Below, one piece after another: positions 16,508 through 24,300 of a stretch of 64,000 nucleotides of DNA. The stretch is from Pseudosporangium ferrugineum (GTDB taxonomy: Bacteria; Actinomycetota; Actinomycetes; Mycobacteriales; Micromonosporaceae). Each line of letters starts with the position of its first letter. Within the stretch, counting starts at the first letter, position 1. The notes under the pieces were generated by a model. That model had not been told where the DNA came from, ran no database searches, and worked only from the letters and a program-made list of their open reading frames with translations. The DNA lies in NCBI RefSeq assembly GCF_003002065.1, contig NZ_PVZG01000012.1, positions 186,001 to 250,000 on the forward strand, read 5' to 3'. A program made the translations under genes and the position numbers.

Positions 16508-17929
16508 ATGCCGGCCGACACGACGTACCTCGAACTGTCCGAAGACAGCGGGAGCGCCCACAAGTTCTACGAGGTGACCGTCGACGGCACGGACCTGACG
16601 ATCCGCTACGGGCGCATCGGCGATCGCGGTCAGGTGAAGCAGGCGTCGTTCACCACCTCCGACAAGGCGCGGGCCGAGGCGTCCAAGAAGATCGGCGAGA
16701 AGGTCCGCAAGGGGTACGCCCCGGCCGTGCCCGGCGGCCGGCCGAAACGCTCGGTCTCGCGGCGGCAGATCGTCAGCACCCGCTCGACGGCCACCCTCGC
16801 CCCGGTGCTGTGGCGCTACGCGTCGCACAGCCCGGCGTTCGGCATCTTCGTCGACGGTGACGTGTGCATGGTCGGCAACGAGAGCGGGCTGATCACCACC
16901 CTCAGCCACGACGCCCAGGTGGTGCAGCAGTTCCGGCTGCCCGACGGGGTGAAGTGCATCGTCGCCGACGACGGGTGGATCTACGCCGGCTGCGACGACG
17001 GCAACGTGTACGACCTGTCCGGCAAGGTGCCGCGGCTCGCCTACCGGATCGCCCCCGAGATCGACATCTACTGGCTGGACATCCACGACGGCGTGCTCGG
17101 CGTCTCGGACGCCCGCGGCGGCATCTCGGCGATCGACCACGAGGACGAGTTCCTGTGGCAGCGGCCCGGACGCGGCAGCTCCGCGTGGATGGTCCGCTGC
17201 GACGCCGACGCCGTGCACCACGGCCACTCGGGCGGCGTGACCAGCTACGACTGGCGCACCGGCCAGGAGCGGTGGCACACGCGCACCGGGGCCGTGCTGT
17301 TCGGCTGGCAGGAGCGCGACACCCTCTACGCCGGCACCGCCACCCGCCAGGTCGTCGAGCTGGGCAAGGACGGCTCCCACCGGCAGACGTACCGCTGCGA
17401 CGCGCCGGTCTACTCGTGCGCCACCGCCGAGGACGGCCGGTACGTGTTCGCCGGCGACAGCGCGTCGTCCATCTACTGCTTCGACACCGACGGCACCCGC
17501 CTGTGGAAACTTGGCACCGGCTGCGGCTCGGCATACTCGATGCAGTACCGCGACGAACGCCTCTACATCGTCACCACGGACGGCTCCCTGGCCTGCATCG
17601 ACGCCAGCGAGGCGGCGATCCGCTCCGCGATGGGCGGCACGGTCCCCCAGGTCGTCGACGTCAAGGCACCCCCGCGCATGTCCGCCCTCGCCCCCTCCAC
17701 CACAGTCGACATCGTCCACGACGTCTCCGGCGGCGTAGTCGTCGAATGCGTCGAGGAAAGCGGCCGCCTCCGCATCCGCGTCGTCTCCTCCGGCTACCAC
17801 TCGGACTGGCAGGTCCAATTCCCCAAGGGCATCCGCGAACGAGGAACCCGCTACGTGGTAACCGGCGTCCGCGAAGCAGCCCGCGGCGGCTTCTACCGCA
17901 CCTACGGCGAAATCCGCCGCCTCGTGTAA
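16508..17929 (+). CDS. WGR domain protein with C-terminal PQQ/WD-like beta-propeller
   Basis: A 473-residue cytoplasmic protein. Residues about 8-75 form a WGR-like domain (KFYEVTVDGTDLTIRYGRIGDRGQ...SFTTSDKARAEASKKIGEKVRKGY), here with Y-G-R in place of W-G-R. From about residue 105 a propeller follows, with repeated blades such as GDVCMVGNESGLITTLSHD, DDGWIYAGCDDGNVYDLSG and GRYVFAGDSASSIYCFDTDGTRLWKLG. WGR domains in PARPs and MolR-type bacterial proteins sense DNA or nucleic acid ends. No enzyme domain is visible. The ATG at 16508 is preferred over GTG 16499 because AAAGGTGG lies at proper distance from it. It is probably a single-gene unit ending at the hairpin at 17951. Confidence 0.8.
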   Translation: MPADTTYLELSEDSGSAHKFYEVTVDGTDLTIRYGRIGDRGQVKQASFTTSDKARAEASKKIGEKVRKGYAPAVPGGRPKRSVSRRQIVSTRSTATLAPVLWRYASHSPAFGIFVDGDVCMVGNESGLITTLSHDAQVVQQFRLPDGVKCIVADDGWIYAGCDDGNVYDLSGKVPRLAYRIAPEIDIYWLDIHDGVLGVSDARGGISAIDHEDEFLWQRPGRGSSAWMVRCDADAVHHGHSGGVTSYDWRTGQERWHTRTGAVLFGWQERDTLYAGTATRQVVELGKDGSHRQTYRCDAPVYSCATAEDGRYVFAGDSASSIYCFDTDGTRLWKLGTGCGSAYSMQYRDERLYIVTTDGSLACIDASEAAIRSAMGGTVPQVVDVKAPPRMSALAPSTTVDIVHDVSGGVVVECVEESGRLRIRVVSSGYHSDWQVQFPKGIRERGTRYVVTGVREAARGGFYRTYGEIRRLV

Positions 17930-17950
17930 CCCTCCCCAGAGCCGCCCGGC

Positions 17951-17990
17951 CTCCGGTCCGGTGCACGGAGACATGCGCACCGGACCGGAG
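17951..17990 (+). terminator. Hairpin terminator after the WGR-propeller gene
   Basis: A 14-bp perfect inverted repeat: CTCCGGTCCGGTGC at 17951-17964 pairs with 17977-17990, with a 12-nt loop. It starts 22 nt after the stop codon. There is no T-tract, which is common for actinomycete terminators. Confidence 0.75.
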
Positions 17991-18091
17991 AGATCGCCCT
18001 TGGTCCGGGTGACCGGCCAGGCTCAAAACCTGGCAGGGGATCGATACAGTTCGTTGGATGGAACGGCCGCACCGGGAAGCGGGGACCGCGG

Positions 18092-18499
18092 ATGTTCGAT
18101 GATGAACCGGCGGATGCGCTCGGCCGGATCGACCGCTGGGAGGAGGCGATCCGGCGCCGGGCGGAGCAAGCTCAGGCGTTGGCCCGGCGTACCGAAGGGC
18201 TTTCCGCCACCGCCCGCAGCAGGGATCGCCTGGTCGAGGTCACCGTGGGTCGCGAAGGGCAGATCGAAGACCTACGGCTGGCGGAAGGCATCCGGCACCA
18301 GCCTGCGGCTACCACGGCACGCGAGATTCTGGCGACCCTCCGGCTCGCGAAGGCGGACCTGGTGCGGCAGTTCGACGAAGCGACCGCCGCGACGGTCGGT
18401 GTGGATACCGAGACCGGCCGGGCGCTGATGCAGTCGGTGCGGAATCGCCTGGGTCCGGTCGATGACCAGCAGCCGGCCGATCCCTCGGGCGGACAATGA
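18092..18499 (+). CDS. YbaB/EbfC-like protein of a type VII secretion toxin operon
   Basis: A 135-residue mostly helical protein. The helix EEAIRRRAEQAQALARRTEGLSATARSRD precedes the central RLVEVTVGREGQIEDLRLAEGIRHQ, in which the pattern V-x-V-x-x-x-G-x-I-x-D-L-x-L is typical of YbaB/EbfC-fold proteins, followed by another long helix. YbaB proteins bind DNA, but in actinomycetes diverged members sit in operons with WXG/EspC-like proteins and are thought to help secretion or act as chaperones. The stop overlaps the start of the next gene (ATGATGA), showing coupling. The direct function here is not known. Confidence 0.75.
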   Translation: MFDDEPADALGRIDRWEEAIRRRAEQAQALARRTEGLSATARSRDRLVEVTVGREGQIEDLRLAEGIRHQPAATTAREILATLRLAKADLVRQFDEATAATVGVDTETGRALMQSVRNRLGPVDDQQPADPSGGQ

Positions 18500-18813
18500 T
18501 GACCAGCCCGGGGAAGGAGTTCCAGGTCGACTCGGCGGCGCTGCGGGCGCACGCGGGCGAGGTGGATCGGATCGGCGACGGTCTCACGACGGCGGCGCAG
18601 GCCGGCGAGACGGTTCGCACCGGCGCCGGCGCGTACGGCCAGCTGTGCCAGATCGTGCCGGCCCTGCTCAACAGCCTCCAGCAGGCGATGGTCGACGGGA
18701 TGGCGACAGCCGCCGCCTCCGCGCACGACACAGCGGACGCCCTGCGAGCCGTTGCCGCTGATTACGACGAGACCGACCGGGGCGCGGCCGACCGGTTGCA
18801 CGGCACGCGGTGA
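18496..18813 (+). CDS. EspC/WXG100-like type VII secretion-associated protein
   Basis: A 105-residue helical-hairpin protein. It starts KEFQVDSAALRAHAGEVDRIGDGLTTAAQAGETV, continues through GAYGQLCQIVPALLNSLQQAMVDGMATAAASAHDTADALRAVAADYDETD and has no signal peptide. The pattern V-D-x-x-x-L-x-x-x-A, then D-x-x-x-x-L-x, then D-D/E-T-D matches the 'type VII secretion target' (EspC-like) group. Such small partners pair with, and are exported with, a larger WXG effector. It lies between the YbaB-like gene and the toxin gene and probably forms the secretion partner of the toxin. No ESX machinery genes are in the window. Confidence 0.8.
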   Translation: MMTSPGKEFQVDSAALRAHAGEVDRIGDGLTTAAQAGETVRTGAGAYGQLCQIVPALLNSLQQAMVDGMATAAASAHDTADALRAVAADYDETDRGAADRLHGTR

Positions 18814-18820
18814 TACGCCC

Positions 18821-20032
18821 GTGACAGCGCCCGATCCGCTGGTGGCGGCGGCTGCGGGAGCGCCCGTCGATCCCTGGGCCGGGGTGTGGATCGCCGAGGA
18901 CATCGAAGCCGTGATGGCCGGCGTCCGGAACGGGAGCTGGATCGACGCCTCGATCGGTGCCGTCTCGGCGGGGCTGGACGCGCTGGCACTGGTCTCGGAT
19001 CCGATCGGGTCCCTGCTCCAGTACGGCGTCGCCTGGATCATCGAACACGTCAAGCCCCTGTCGGAGGCCCTGGACTGGCTTGCGGGAGACCCCGGCCAGA
19101 TCGCCGCGCATGCCCAGACCTGGCGCAACGTGGCTTCCGCGCTCCAGGACCGGGCCGCCGACCTCGACCGGGCAGTCCGTTGGGACACCAGCGAATGGAC
19201 GGGCAGGGCGGCCGAGTCCTACCGGTCCTGGACGAGCCAGCAGAGGGACGCCGTGCTGGCGCTGTCCGGAGCCGCCGGCACCATGGCGGCCATCACGGAG
19301 GGCGCCGGCCAGCTCATCGCCGGCGTACGGACGATGGTCCGCGACGCGATCGCGGTCCTCGTCTCCCGGTTGATCACGTACGCCGCCGAGGAGGTGTTCT
19401 CCCTCGGGGTGGCCACTCCCCTGGTCGTGGAGCAGGTCAGTACGCTGTGCGCGTCCTGGGGCGCCAGGATCGCCCGATGGCTCAAGGGCCTGATCAAAAG
19501 CCTGGAGCAACTGCGTGGCCTCACCGCCGGAATGAGCAGGGCCCTCGAAGCCGTCAAGAAGCTTCTCGGCCGCCTGCGCGGTGGCCACGGGTCCGGGCGC
19601 ACCAGCCCGTCCGGCACACCGGACCCGAGCCGGAAGCCCCGCGGCGAACGCACCGAAGCGCATCCGGCGAAGAAGAAGGATCGGCCGCTGCGCCGGGAGA
19701 ACGAGTCGGCGGACGCGCTTTCGCGGCACGGGTACGACGTCGAGCAGAACCCGCCCACGAACGTGAACGGCAAGAACCCCGACTACAGGATCGAGGGGGA
19801 GTATTTCGACTGCTACGCGCCGAGCAGTACCAACCTCGACAATATCCGCGACCAGATGAGCGGCAAGGTGAAGGAAGGACAGACGGAGCGGATCGTGCTG
19901 AATCTCGACGACTGTCCGCGGTCGGCGGAGGAGATCCGCGGTGTACTGGAACGCAAGCCGGTCACCGGGCTGAAGGAGATCCTGGTCGTCAAGGATGGCA
20001 GGGTCGTGCCGTTCTACCCGAGCGAGTCGTGA
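18821..20032 (+). CDS. WXG-type polymorphic toxin with CdiA-like tRNase C-terminal domain
   Basis: A 403-residue protein. The N-terminal 260 residues are helical, with a WXG hairpin (TWRNVASALQDRAADLDRAV...TSEWTGRAAESYRSW, Trp-Thr-Gly at the turn) and an Ala/Gly-rich hydrophobic stretch. A basic Ser/Pro/Lys linker follows (about 255-290). The C-terminal domain from about residue 292 reads ENESADALSRHGYDVEQNP, NPDYRIEGEYFDCYAP, and ends with TERIVLNLDD and LKEILVVKDGRVVPF. This closely matches the CdiA-CT tRNase fold (Burkholderia 1026b type, PD-(D/E)XK-like), with the expected Glu, Asp and Asp-x-x-Tyr catalytic region. It should be exported by an ESX-type system and cleave tRNA in target cells. 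GTG 18821 is chosen because a longer TTG start overlaps the preceding gene deeply. Confidence 0.85.
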   Translation: MTAPDPLVAAAAGAPVDPWAGVWIAEDIEAVMAGVRNGSWIDASIGAVSAGLDALALVSDPIGSLLQYGVAWIIEHVKPLSEALDWLAGDPGQIAAHAQTWRNVASALQDRAADLDRAVRWDTSEWTGRAAESYRSWTSQQRDAVLALSGAAGTMAAITEGAGQLIAGVRTMVRDAIAVLVSRLITYAAEEVFSLGVATPLVVEQVSTLCASWGARIARWLKGLIKSLEQLRGLTAGMSRALEAVKKLLGRLRGGHGSGRTSPSGTPDPSRKPRGERTEAHPAKKKDRPLRRENESADALSRHGYDVEQNPPTNVNGKNPDYRIEGEYFDCYAPSSTNLDNIRDQMSGKVKEGQTERIVLNLDDCPRSAEEIRGVLERKPVTGLKEILVVKDGRVVPFYPSES

Positions 20033-20039
20033 GGAAACC

Positions 20040-20498
20040 ATGGCCACCGAGTACACGTACTACAGCGCGGCGGACCTTACTACGGACCGGCTGAGGTCCC
20101 TGGTGGCCGCGTCCCTCGCCGGTGCGGCCACGTCCGACGGCACCGTCGTGCGGGAAGGGCTGAGCGCCTTCGCGTGGCGGGTGGACCCGGGTGAGGAGGC
20201 GACGGCGCCCACGCTGTTCGGGTTCGAGCACCGCGTGACGGTGCGGTTCCGGTTCTCCTCCGTCCGGCCCGACCTGGAAGAGCACAACACCGCCCTGATG
20301 GTCGGTGCCGTCCTGGCGCTCGTCGACCGGACCGGAGCCGACAGCGTGCTGCTGTTCAACGGCGAGGAGGCCGTTCTGCAAAGTGCGGGCGGTGCCGCGT
20401 CCTTCGCCGCCCAGTGGGAGGACTGGCAATCCATGCCGGAGGTCTCGGCGCTCATGTCGGGTCGGCAGGTTTCGGTCCTCGCGCAACCTCTGCTCTAG
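20040..20498 (+). CDS. Candidate immunity protein for the tRNase toxin (SitI3-like)
   Basis: A 152-residue soluble protein starting MATEYTYYSAADLTTDRLRSLVAASLAG. Its first ATG follows GAGGAAA that overlaps the toxin stop codon, so the two are co-translated. It contains TLFGFEHRVTVRFRFSS, NTALMVGAVLALVDRTGADSVLLFNGEEAVLQ and ends SVLAQPLL. The sequence recalls the SitI3 immunity group known from Myxococcus, but this is from memory of the pattern and should be tested. Position immediately after a toxin without signal peptide, and acidic character, make it the obvious immunity gene, which would bind the tRNase domain in the producer's cytoplasm. Confidence 0.72.
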   Translation: MATEYTYYSAADLTTDRLRSLVAASLAGAATSDGTVVREGLSAFAWRVDPGEEATAPTLFGFEHRVTVRFRFSSVRPDLEEHNTALMVGAVLALVDRTGADSVLLFNGEEAVLQSAGGAASFAAQWEDWQSMPEVSALMSGRQVSVLAQPLL

Positions 20499-20515
20499 CG
20501 GACGACCGCGGCGGA

Positions 20516-20614
20516 ATGCCGACGTCGGAGCGGCCGGCTTCGGTGGGCGGGTTCCTCGTGTACGGAGGCGGGGGCGCCGGCGGCGTTGCGTACTCCGGGG
20601 TGCGGGTTGCGTAG
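20516..20614 (+). CDS. Possible 32-residue glycine-rich small ORF (uncertain)
   Basis: An ATG at 20516 opens a 32-codon frame ending TAG at 20612-20614. The predicted peptide has a Gly/Val/Ala-rich C-terminal half (LVYGGGGAGGVAYSGVRVA) and third positions are mostly G/C. There is no clear ribosome site. It lies just upstream of the flavoprotein gene, where a modified-peptide precursor could be expected, but it has no Cys and so cannot be an aminovinyl-cysteine substrate. It may be chance. Confidence 0.2.
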   Translation: MPTSERPASVGGFLVYGGGGAGGVAYSGVRVA

Positions 20615-20690
20615 GTGGCACGGATGGCAACGGGGCGTGGTTCTCGTAGCGTCGGGGTTGTTCGGGCGGGCCGTTCGGGAGGTAGGTGCG

Positions 20691-21263
20691 ATGCTCGACG
20701 ACGCGATCTCGGTCATCGTGTGCGGGGCCAGTGCCGCGGTGCTGTTGCCCTCGTATGCGATGCAGTTGCGCGCCACGACGCGGCAGCCTGTGCGCTTGTT
20801 GCTGACGTACAGCGCGGAGCAGTTCGTGCAGCCTCGGACGTTGGGGTGGTTCGCCGACGAGGTGTACGGGTCCGCCGACGCCGAGCTTGTGCCCACCGAG
20901 TTCGCCCGGCGGTCGCGTCTGCTGGTGGTGCTGCCGGCGAGTGCGCACACGATGGCCGCCGCCGCGCTGGGGCTGGCCGGGTCGCCCGCGCAGACCGTGC
21001 TGCTCGCGGCGACCGGGCCGGTCCTGTTCTTCCCGTCGATGAACCGGGCGATGTGGGAGCGGCCGTCGACGCGGCGGCACGTGCGGACGCTGCGCGAGGA
21101 CGGGCACCGGGTCATCGACCCGATCGAGGCGACCGTGTACGAGAACTGGCAGCGTCGCAGCGTACAGGCGCCGTCGCTGCCGGGGCCGGTGGACGCGGCC
21201 GCGCTGATCACGGCCGAGGCCGGCACCCGCAGCATCGCGGCTGCGAACGGGGCCTGGTCGTGA
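20691..21263 (+). CDS. Stand-alone flavoprotein of the HFCD (LanD/Dfp-like) family
   Basis: A 190-residue protein starting at ATG 20691 after an ideal GGAGGT. It shows the HFCD fold pattern: VIVCGASAAVLLPSYAMQL, LVVLPASAHTMAAAALGLAGSPAQTVLLAA (the P-A-S/T-A-x-T motif), FFPSMNRAMWERPSTRRHVRTLREDGHRVIDP (P-x-M-x-x-x-M-W plus dinucleotide-loop region). Family members bind FMN and decarboxylate Cys-containing peptides or phosphopantothenoylcysteine. The usual catalytic His in the N-terminal region is not apparent. A dedicated Dfp partner or lanthipeptide machinery is absent from the window, so the substrate is unknown. It is probably transcribed alone. Confidence 0.78.
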   Translation: MLDDAISVIVCGASAAVLLPSYAMQLRATTRQPVRLLLTYSAEQFVQPRTLGWFADEVYGSADAELVPTEFARRSRLLVVLPASAHTMAAAALGLAGSPAQTVLLAATGPVLFFPSMNRAMWERPSTRRHVRTLREDGHRVIDPIEATVYENWQRRSVQAPSLPGPVDAAALITAEAGTRSIAAANGAWS

Positions 21264-21330
21264 CGGACCTCGGGGTACGGCCGGCGATGGCGGACCGCCG
21301 GAGGCAGCGCGCCACCGGGAGTGGCGGGCC

Positions 21331-21393
21331 GCGGGGAGCAGCCGGCCGCGGGGAGCGGGGAGCAGTCGCGGGGAGCAGTCGCGGGGAGCAGTC
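21331..21393. repeat. Short direct repeats of a GCGGGGAGCAG unit
   Basis: Four to five copies of an 11-13 bp unit (GCGGGGAGCAGTC and variants) lie in tandem between the flavoprotein stop and the end of the LuxR regulator gene. They are non-coding. They may be a slippage product; no hairpin stands out. Confidence 0.6.
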
Positions 21394-21409
21394 GGCCGCC
21401 GCGTCGGGT

Positions 21410-24037
21410 TCAGACCTCTATGGGTGAGGGGGCCGGGCGCAGGGCCCGCCGGGAGGTGACGCCCAGCTTGCGGTACACGCGTGACAGGTGGCTCTCGACG
21501 GTGCGTACCGACACGGTGAGCCGGTCGGAGATCTCGCGGTCGGACAGGCCGGTGGCGGCCAGCCCGGCGACCTCCGCCTCGCGGACGGTCAGCACCTCGC
21601 GCCCGGCCGGGCCGGGGCGACCCCGGAGCCGATCGAGCAGGACGCGGGCCTCGTCACGGCGGGTGGCGCTCAGCAGCGGGGCGGCCGACTCGGCGAACCG
21701 GCACGCCTGCGCGGGCAGACCGGCGTCCGCGAGGCGCTGCGCGTACGCGAGCAGTTCGTCGCCGTCCGAGCGGGTCAGCGCAAGGGTGGCCGCACCGAGC
21801 AGGCCGAGCCGCGCCGCCGCGACCACCGGCAGCAGCACGCGAATCCTGTCCGCGACGGAGCCTGTCACGTCGCCGCGCCACCGGGCCGCGCGGATCAGGT
21901 GGTCGAGTTCGGGCAGGGCCGCACCCGCGTCGTGGGCCGTGCGGATCGCCGTGTCGATCTGGGTTCCGGCGGTGAGCAGGTCGCCGCGGGCGGCGGCGAT
22001 CGTCGCCCGGGCGGCCGCGACGGCTCCGGGCACGACGTTGAGTCCGCCTGCCGCATGCTCGGCGAGGATGCGGGCGGCCTCGTCGGGGTCGCCCTGCTCG
22101 GCAAGGCATGTCGCCAGCCACGCCGCGGCCTCCGTTCGCAGCGGCTGCGGTCCCGGGTCGCCGACCGCCTCCCGCCACCGCCGCACGGCGCCCGCGATGT
22201 CACCCCGCAGCCACCGGGCATAACCGTCCACACTCGCCGGGCCAGCCACCGAACCAGCCGCCAGATCCGCCGCCGGGCCAGCCGCCAGATCCGCCGGCGG
22301 GCCGACCGTCGGGCCGACTGCCTGGCCAGTCGCCGAAGGAGCCGCCGGAGGAGCAGTCGGACCGGTCCAGGCGACGGCCGCACCCGCGGGCATCGAGCCG
22401 TCCCATAACGCGGCCCAGGCCACGACCGCGGAAGCCGTCGCGTCTGCGGCCGGAGGCGGAAGATCGGCCGGCGGCCGGCCCATCAGCGCCCCGGCCGCCG
22501 CGCGCACCGCCCGGACCCCCGCCGCGAACGCCGGCTCCGGCGTCGTCGTCTCCAGCAGCGCGTCGGCGCGGTGCCAGGCACGGCGCGGTTCTCCCGCGAG
22601 CAGAAGCAGCAGGCTGTCCCACGCGACAACCTCGGCAGTGCCGATGCTGGCCACCTCCAGCCGCGCTCCCGCCGGGTCCCGGTCGGCCCAGCAGCGCAGC
22701 CGGGACCGCACCAGCGCCCTCTCCACCCTTTCCCCGGGGGTTCCGGCGTCGCACTCCCTCAGCACCGACCGGGCCGTCGAGTAATCGCCCAGGTGGGTGA
22801 GGGCTGCGGCGTACGTGAGGCGGGCGGTGGGCGTACCCGTGAGGTCGGTGACCTGGCCGGCCAGCAGGGCCGCGGTCCGGGGGTCCGCTTCCCGGACGCG
22901 CGCCGCCAGCCGCAGCAGGTCCCCGGGCCTCGCGGTCTCGGGGGCCGCGAGATGCCATCGGGCGCGGACCACCGGCTCGAGGTCGGCTCCCGCGTCCGCC
23001 GGGTGGCGCCCCCGATCCGTGAACGTCATCGCGTCCACCGCGTGGCGCCCCCGATCCGTGAACGTCATCGCGTCCACCGGGTGGCGCCCCCGGTCCGTGA
23101 ACGTCATCGCGTCCGCCGGGTGGCGCCCGCGTTCCGTGAACGTCATCGCGTCCGCCGCGTGGGTGGTGAGGAGCAGGGCCGCGACCCGTTGCCGCCGGGT
23201 GGCCGGGACGCCGGCGGTCAGGGCGGCTCCGAGCAGCGGGTTCGTCCAGTGCAGCACGGTGCGGCAGGCGGTCGTCACCGGTCGTACCACGCCGTGTTCC
23301 TCCAGGCGTTCGGCGGATCCGGGCGCGAGCATCTCGGCGTCGGCGAGTCGCAGCGGGGTGCCGAGCGACAGCGCCGCGATCACGTCCCGGTCGGCGGGTG
23401 TGATGCCGGCCGCCTCCTCCGCGAACAGCTCCGGCAGGCACGGCGGCGTACCGTGCGGGTCGTGCCACCACAGGCCGGCGCGCTGGCGCAGGTGGCCGTG
23501 GGCGACCAGGGCGGCCAGCAGGCGCGGGTTGCCGTCCGTCCAGCGGTGCAGCAGGTCCACGGCCGGTCCGGCGGCCTCGCCGCCGAGCATCGCGGCCAGG
23601 GCCCGCCCGGTGGCGGCGGCATCGAACGGTTCCAGGACGCAGACCCGCAGGTGGTCCTTGATCAGGGTGCGCAGCGCCGCGGACCGTAGGTGGCCGGGCC
23701 GGGCGGTGATGATCAGGCGTACGGCGGGGAGCAGCGCGAGCAGGTTCACGGCGTCCCGGTCGCCGAGTTCGTGCGCGTCGTCCACCACCAGCACCGGCAC
23801 CCGTCCCCGCGCCCGTTCCCGCAGGTGGGCGATCAGCGGGACGGGGAGCGCGGTGAGCCAGGTGGTCGCGTACCGGGCGGCGGGCAGCGTCTCCGCGACG
23901 GCCCGGGCGAACGCGGTCCGGCCGGTGCCGGCGGCGCCGAGCACCGCGACGCCCCGGCCGGCGGCCACGGCGGCCAGCACCAGGTCCCGGTGGGGTTCCC
24001 GGTCCACGAGCCGATTCCCCGATTCCCGCAGTGGCAC
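21410..24037 (-). CDS. LuxR family regulator with N-terminal AAA/STAND ATPase
   Basis: An 875-residue LAL-like regulator. The Walker A GAAGTGRTA lies near residue 34, Walker B VPVLVVDDAHELGD near 95, and AAA domain motifs follow (VRLIITARPGHL). A four-unit 13-residue repeat (about residues 296-347) forms a flexible region, then a helical TPR-like sensor with Ala/Gly-rich low-complexity patches, and a C-terminal LuxR HTH (LTVREAEVAGLAATGLSDREISDRLTVSVRTVESHLSRVYRKLG). The start is GTG 24035-24037 with GGAGGG upstream; the open frame continuing upstream through the neighbouring kinase gene is not coding. Such proteins integrate ATP and ligand signals to activate biosynthetic operons. Its target could be the histidine kinase/protease region or unlinked. 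Confidence 0.85.
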   Translation of the reverse strand: MPLRESGNRLVDREPHRDLVLAAVAAGRGVAVLGAAGTGRTAFARAVAETLPAARYATTWLTALPVPLIAHLRERARGRVPVLVVDDAHELGDRDAVNLLALLPAVRLIITARPGHLRSAALRTLIKDHLRVCVLEPFDAAATGRALAAMLGGEAAGPAVDLLHRWTDGNPRLLAALVAHGHLRQRAGLWWHDPHGTPPCLPELFAEEAAGITPADRDVIAALSLGTPLRLADAEMLAPGSAERLEEHGVVRPVTTACRTVLHWTNPLLGAALTAGVPATRRQRVAALLLTTHAADAMTFTERGRHPADAMTFTDRGRHPVDAMTFTDRGRHAVDAMTFTDRGRHPADAGADLEPVVRARWHLAAPETARPGDLLRLAARVREADPRTAALLAGQVTDLTGTPTARLTYAAALTHLGDYSTARSVLRECDAGTPGERVERALVRSRLRCWADRDPAGARLEVASIGTAEVVAWDSLLLLLAGEPRRAWHRADALLETTTPEPAFAAGVRAVRAAAGALMGRPPADLPPPAADATASAVVAWAALWDGSMPAGAAVAWTGPTAPPAAPSATGQAVGPTVGPPADLAAGPAADLAAGSVAGPASVDGYARWLRGDIAGAVRRWREAVGDPGPQPLRTEAAAWLATCLAEQGDPDEAARILAEHAAGGLNVVPGAVAAARATIAAARGDLLTAGTQIDTAIRTAHDAGAALPELDHLIRAARWRGDVTGSVADRIRVLLPVVAAARLGLLGAATLALTRSDGDELLAYAQRLADAGLPAQACRFAESAAPLLSATRRDEARVLLDRLRGRPGPAGREVLTVREAEVAGLAATGLSDREISDRLTVSVRTVESHLSRVYRKLGVTSRRALRPAPSPIEV
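22997..23152 (-). repeat. 39-bp minisatellite, four units, coding a 13-residue repeat in the LuxR regulator
   Basis: Four 39-bp units, almost identical in sequence, encode DAMTFTDRGRHPA with small changes (Glu for Asp, Val for Ala). They lie between the ATPase and the sensor region and keep frame. The low divergence suggests recent expansion and possible copy-number variation between strains. Confidence 0.88.
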
Positions 24038-24225
24038 GCCTGTTCCCTCCGCCGAGCCGGACGCGTCACCCTCACCCTGCCCCGCGGACGATCGGGCGGA
24101 CAGGGACGACGACCCGGCCCGTCCGGGACAACGTCCCGGCCCGCGAGACAGCGGCGGCCGGAGAACGACAGCGCCCGAAAGGACAGCAGCGAACGGACGG
24201 CGACAGCGGCCGAAAGGACAGCAGG

Positions 24226-24300
24226 GCCCGAAGGACGGCAGGGCCCGAAGGACCGGCAGCAGCCCGAAGGACCGGCAGCAGCCGGAAGGACGGGCAGCGG
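24226..24300. repeat. Imperfect 19-bp direct repeats in the intergenic region
   Basis: Four copies of a unit close to GCCCGAAGGACCGGCAGCA lie end to end, with degenerate copies further upstream from about 24181. They fill much of the 284-bp space between the histidine kinase stop (24322) and the LuxR regulator start (24037). They could be a regulator binding array for the LuxR gene or a simple slippage repeat. Confidence 0.7.

Noticed and set aside
13961..17980. Long minus-strand open frame across the dhaM/EI and WGR genes
   Set aside because: The plus strand has clear catalytic motifs in every module; the minus frame has none.
20516..21263. Lanthipeptide cluster (LanA-LanD)
   Set aside because: The small frame has no Cys and few Ser/Thr, and no LanB, LanC or LanM gene is present.
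22997..23152. CRISPR array
   Set aside because: The 39-bp repeats are directly tandem with no spacers, in frame, and there are no cas genes.
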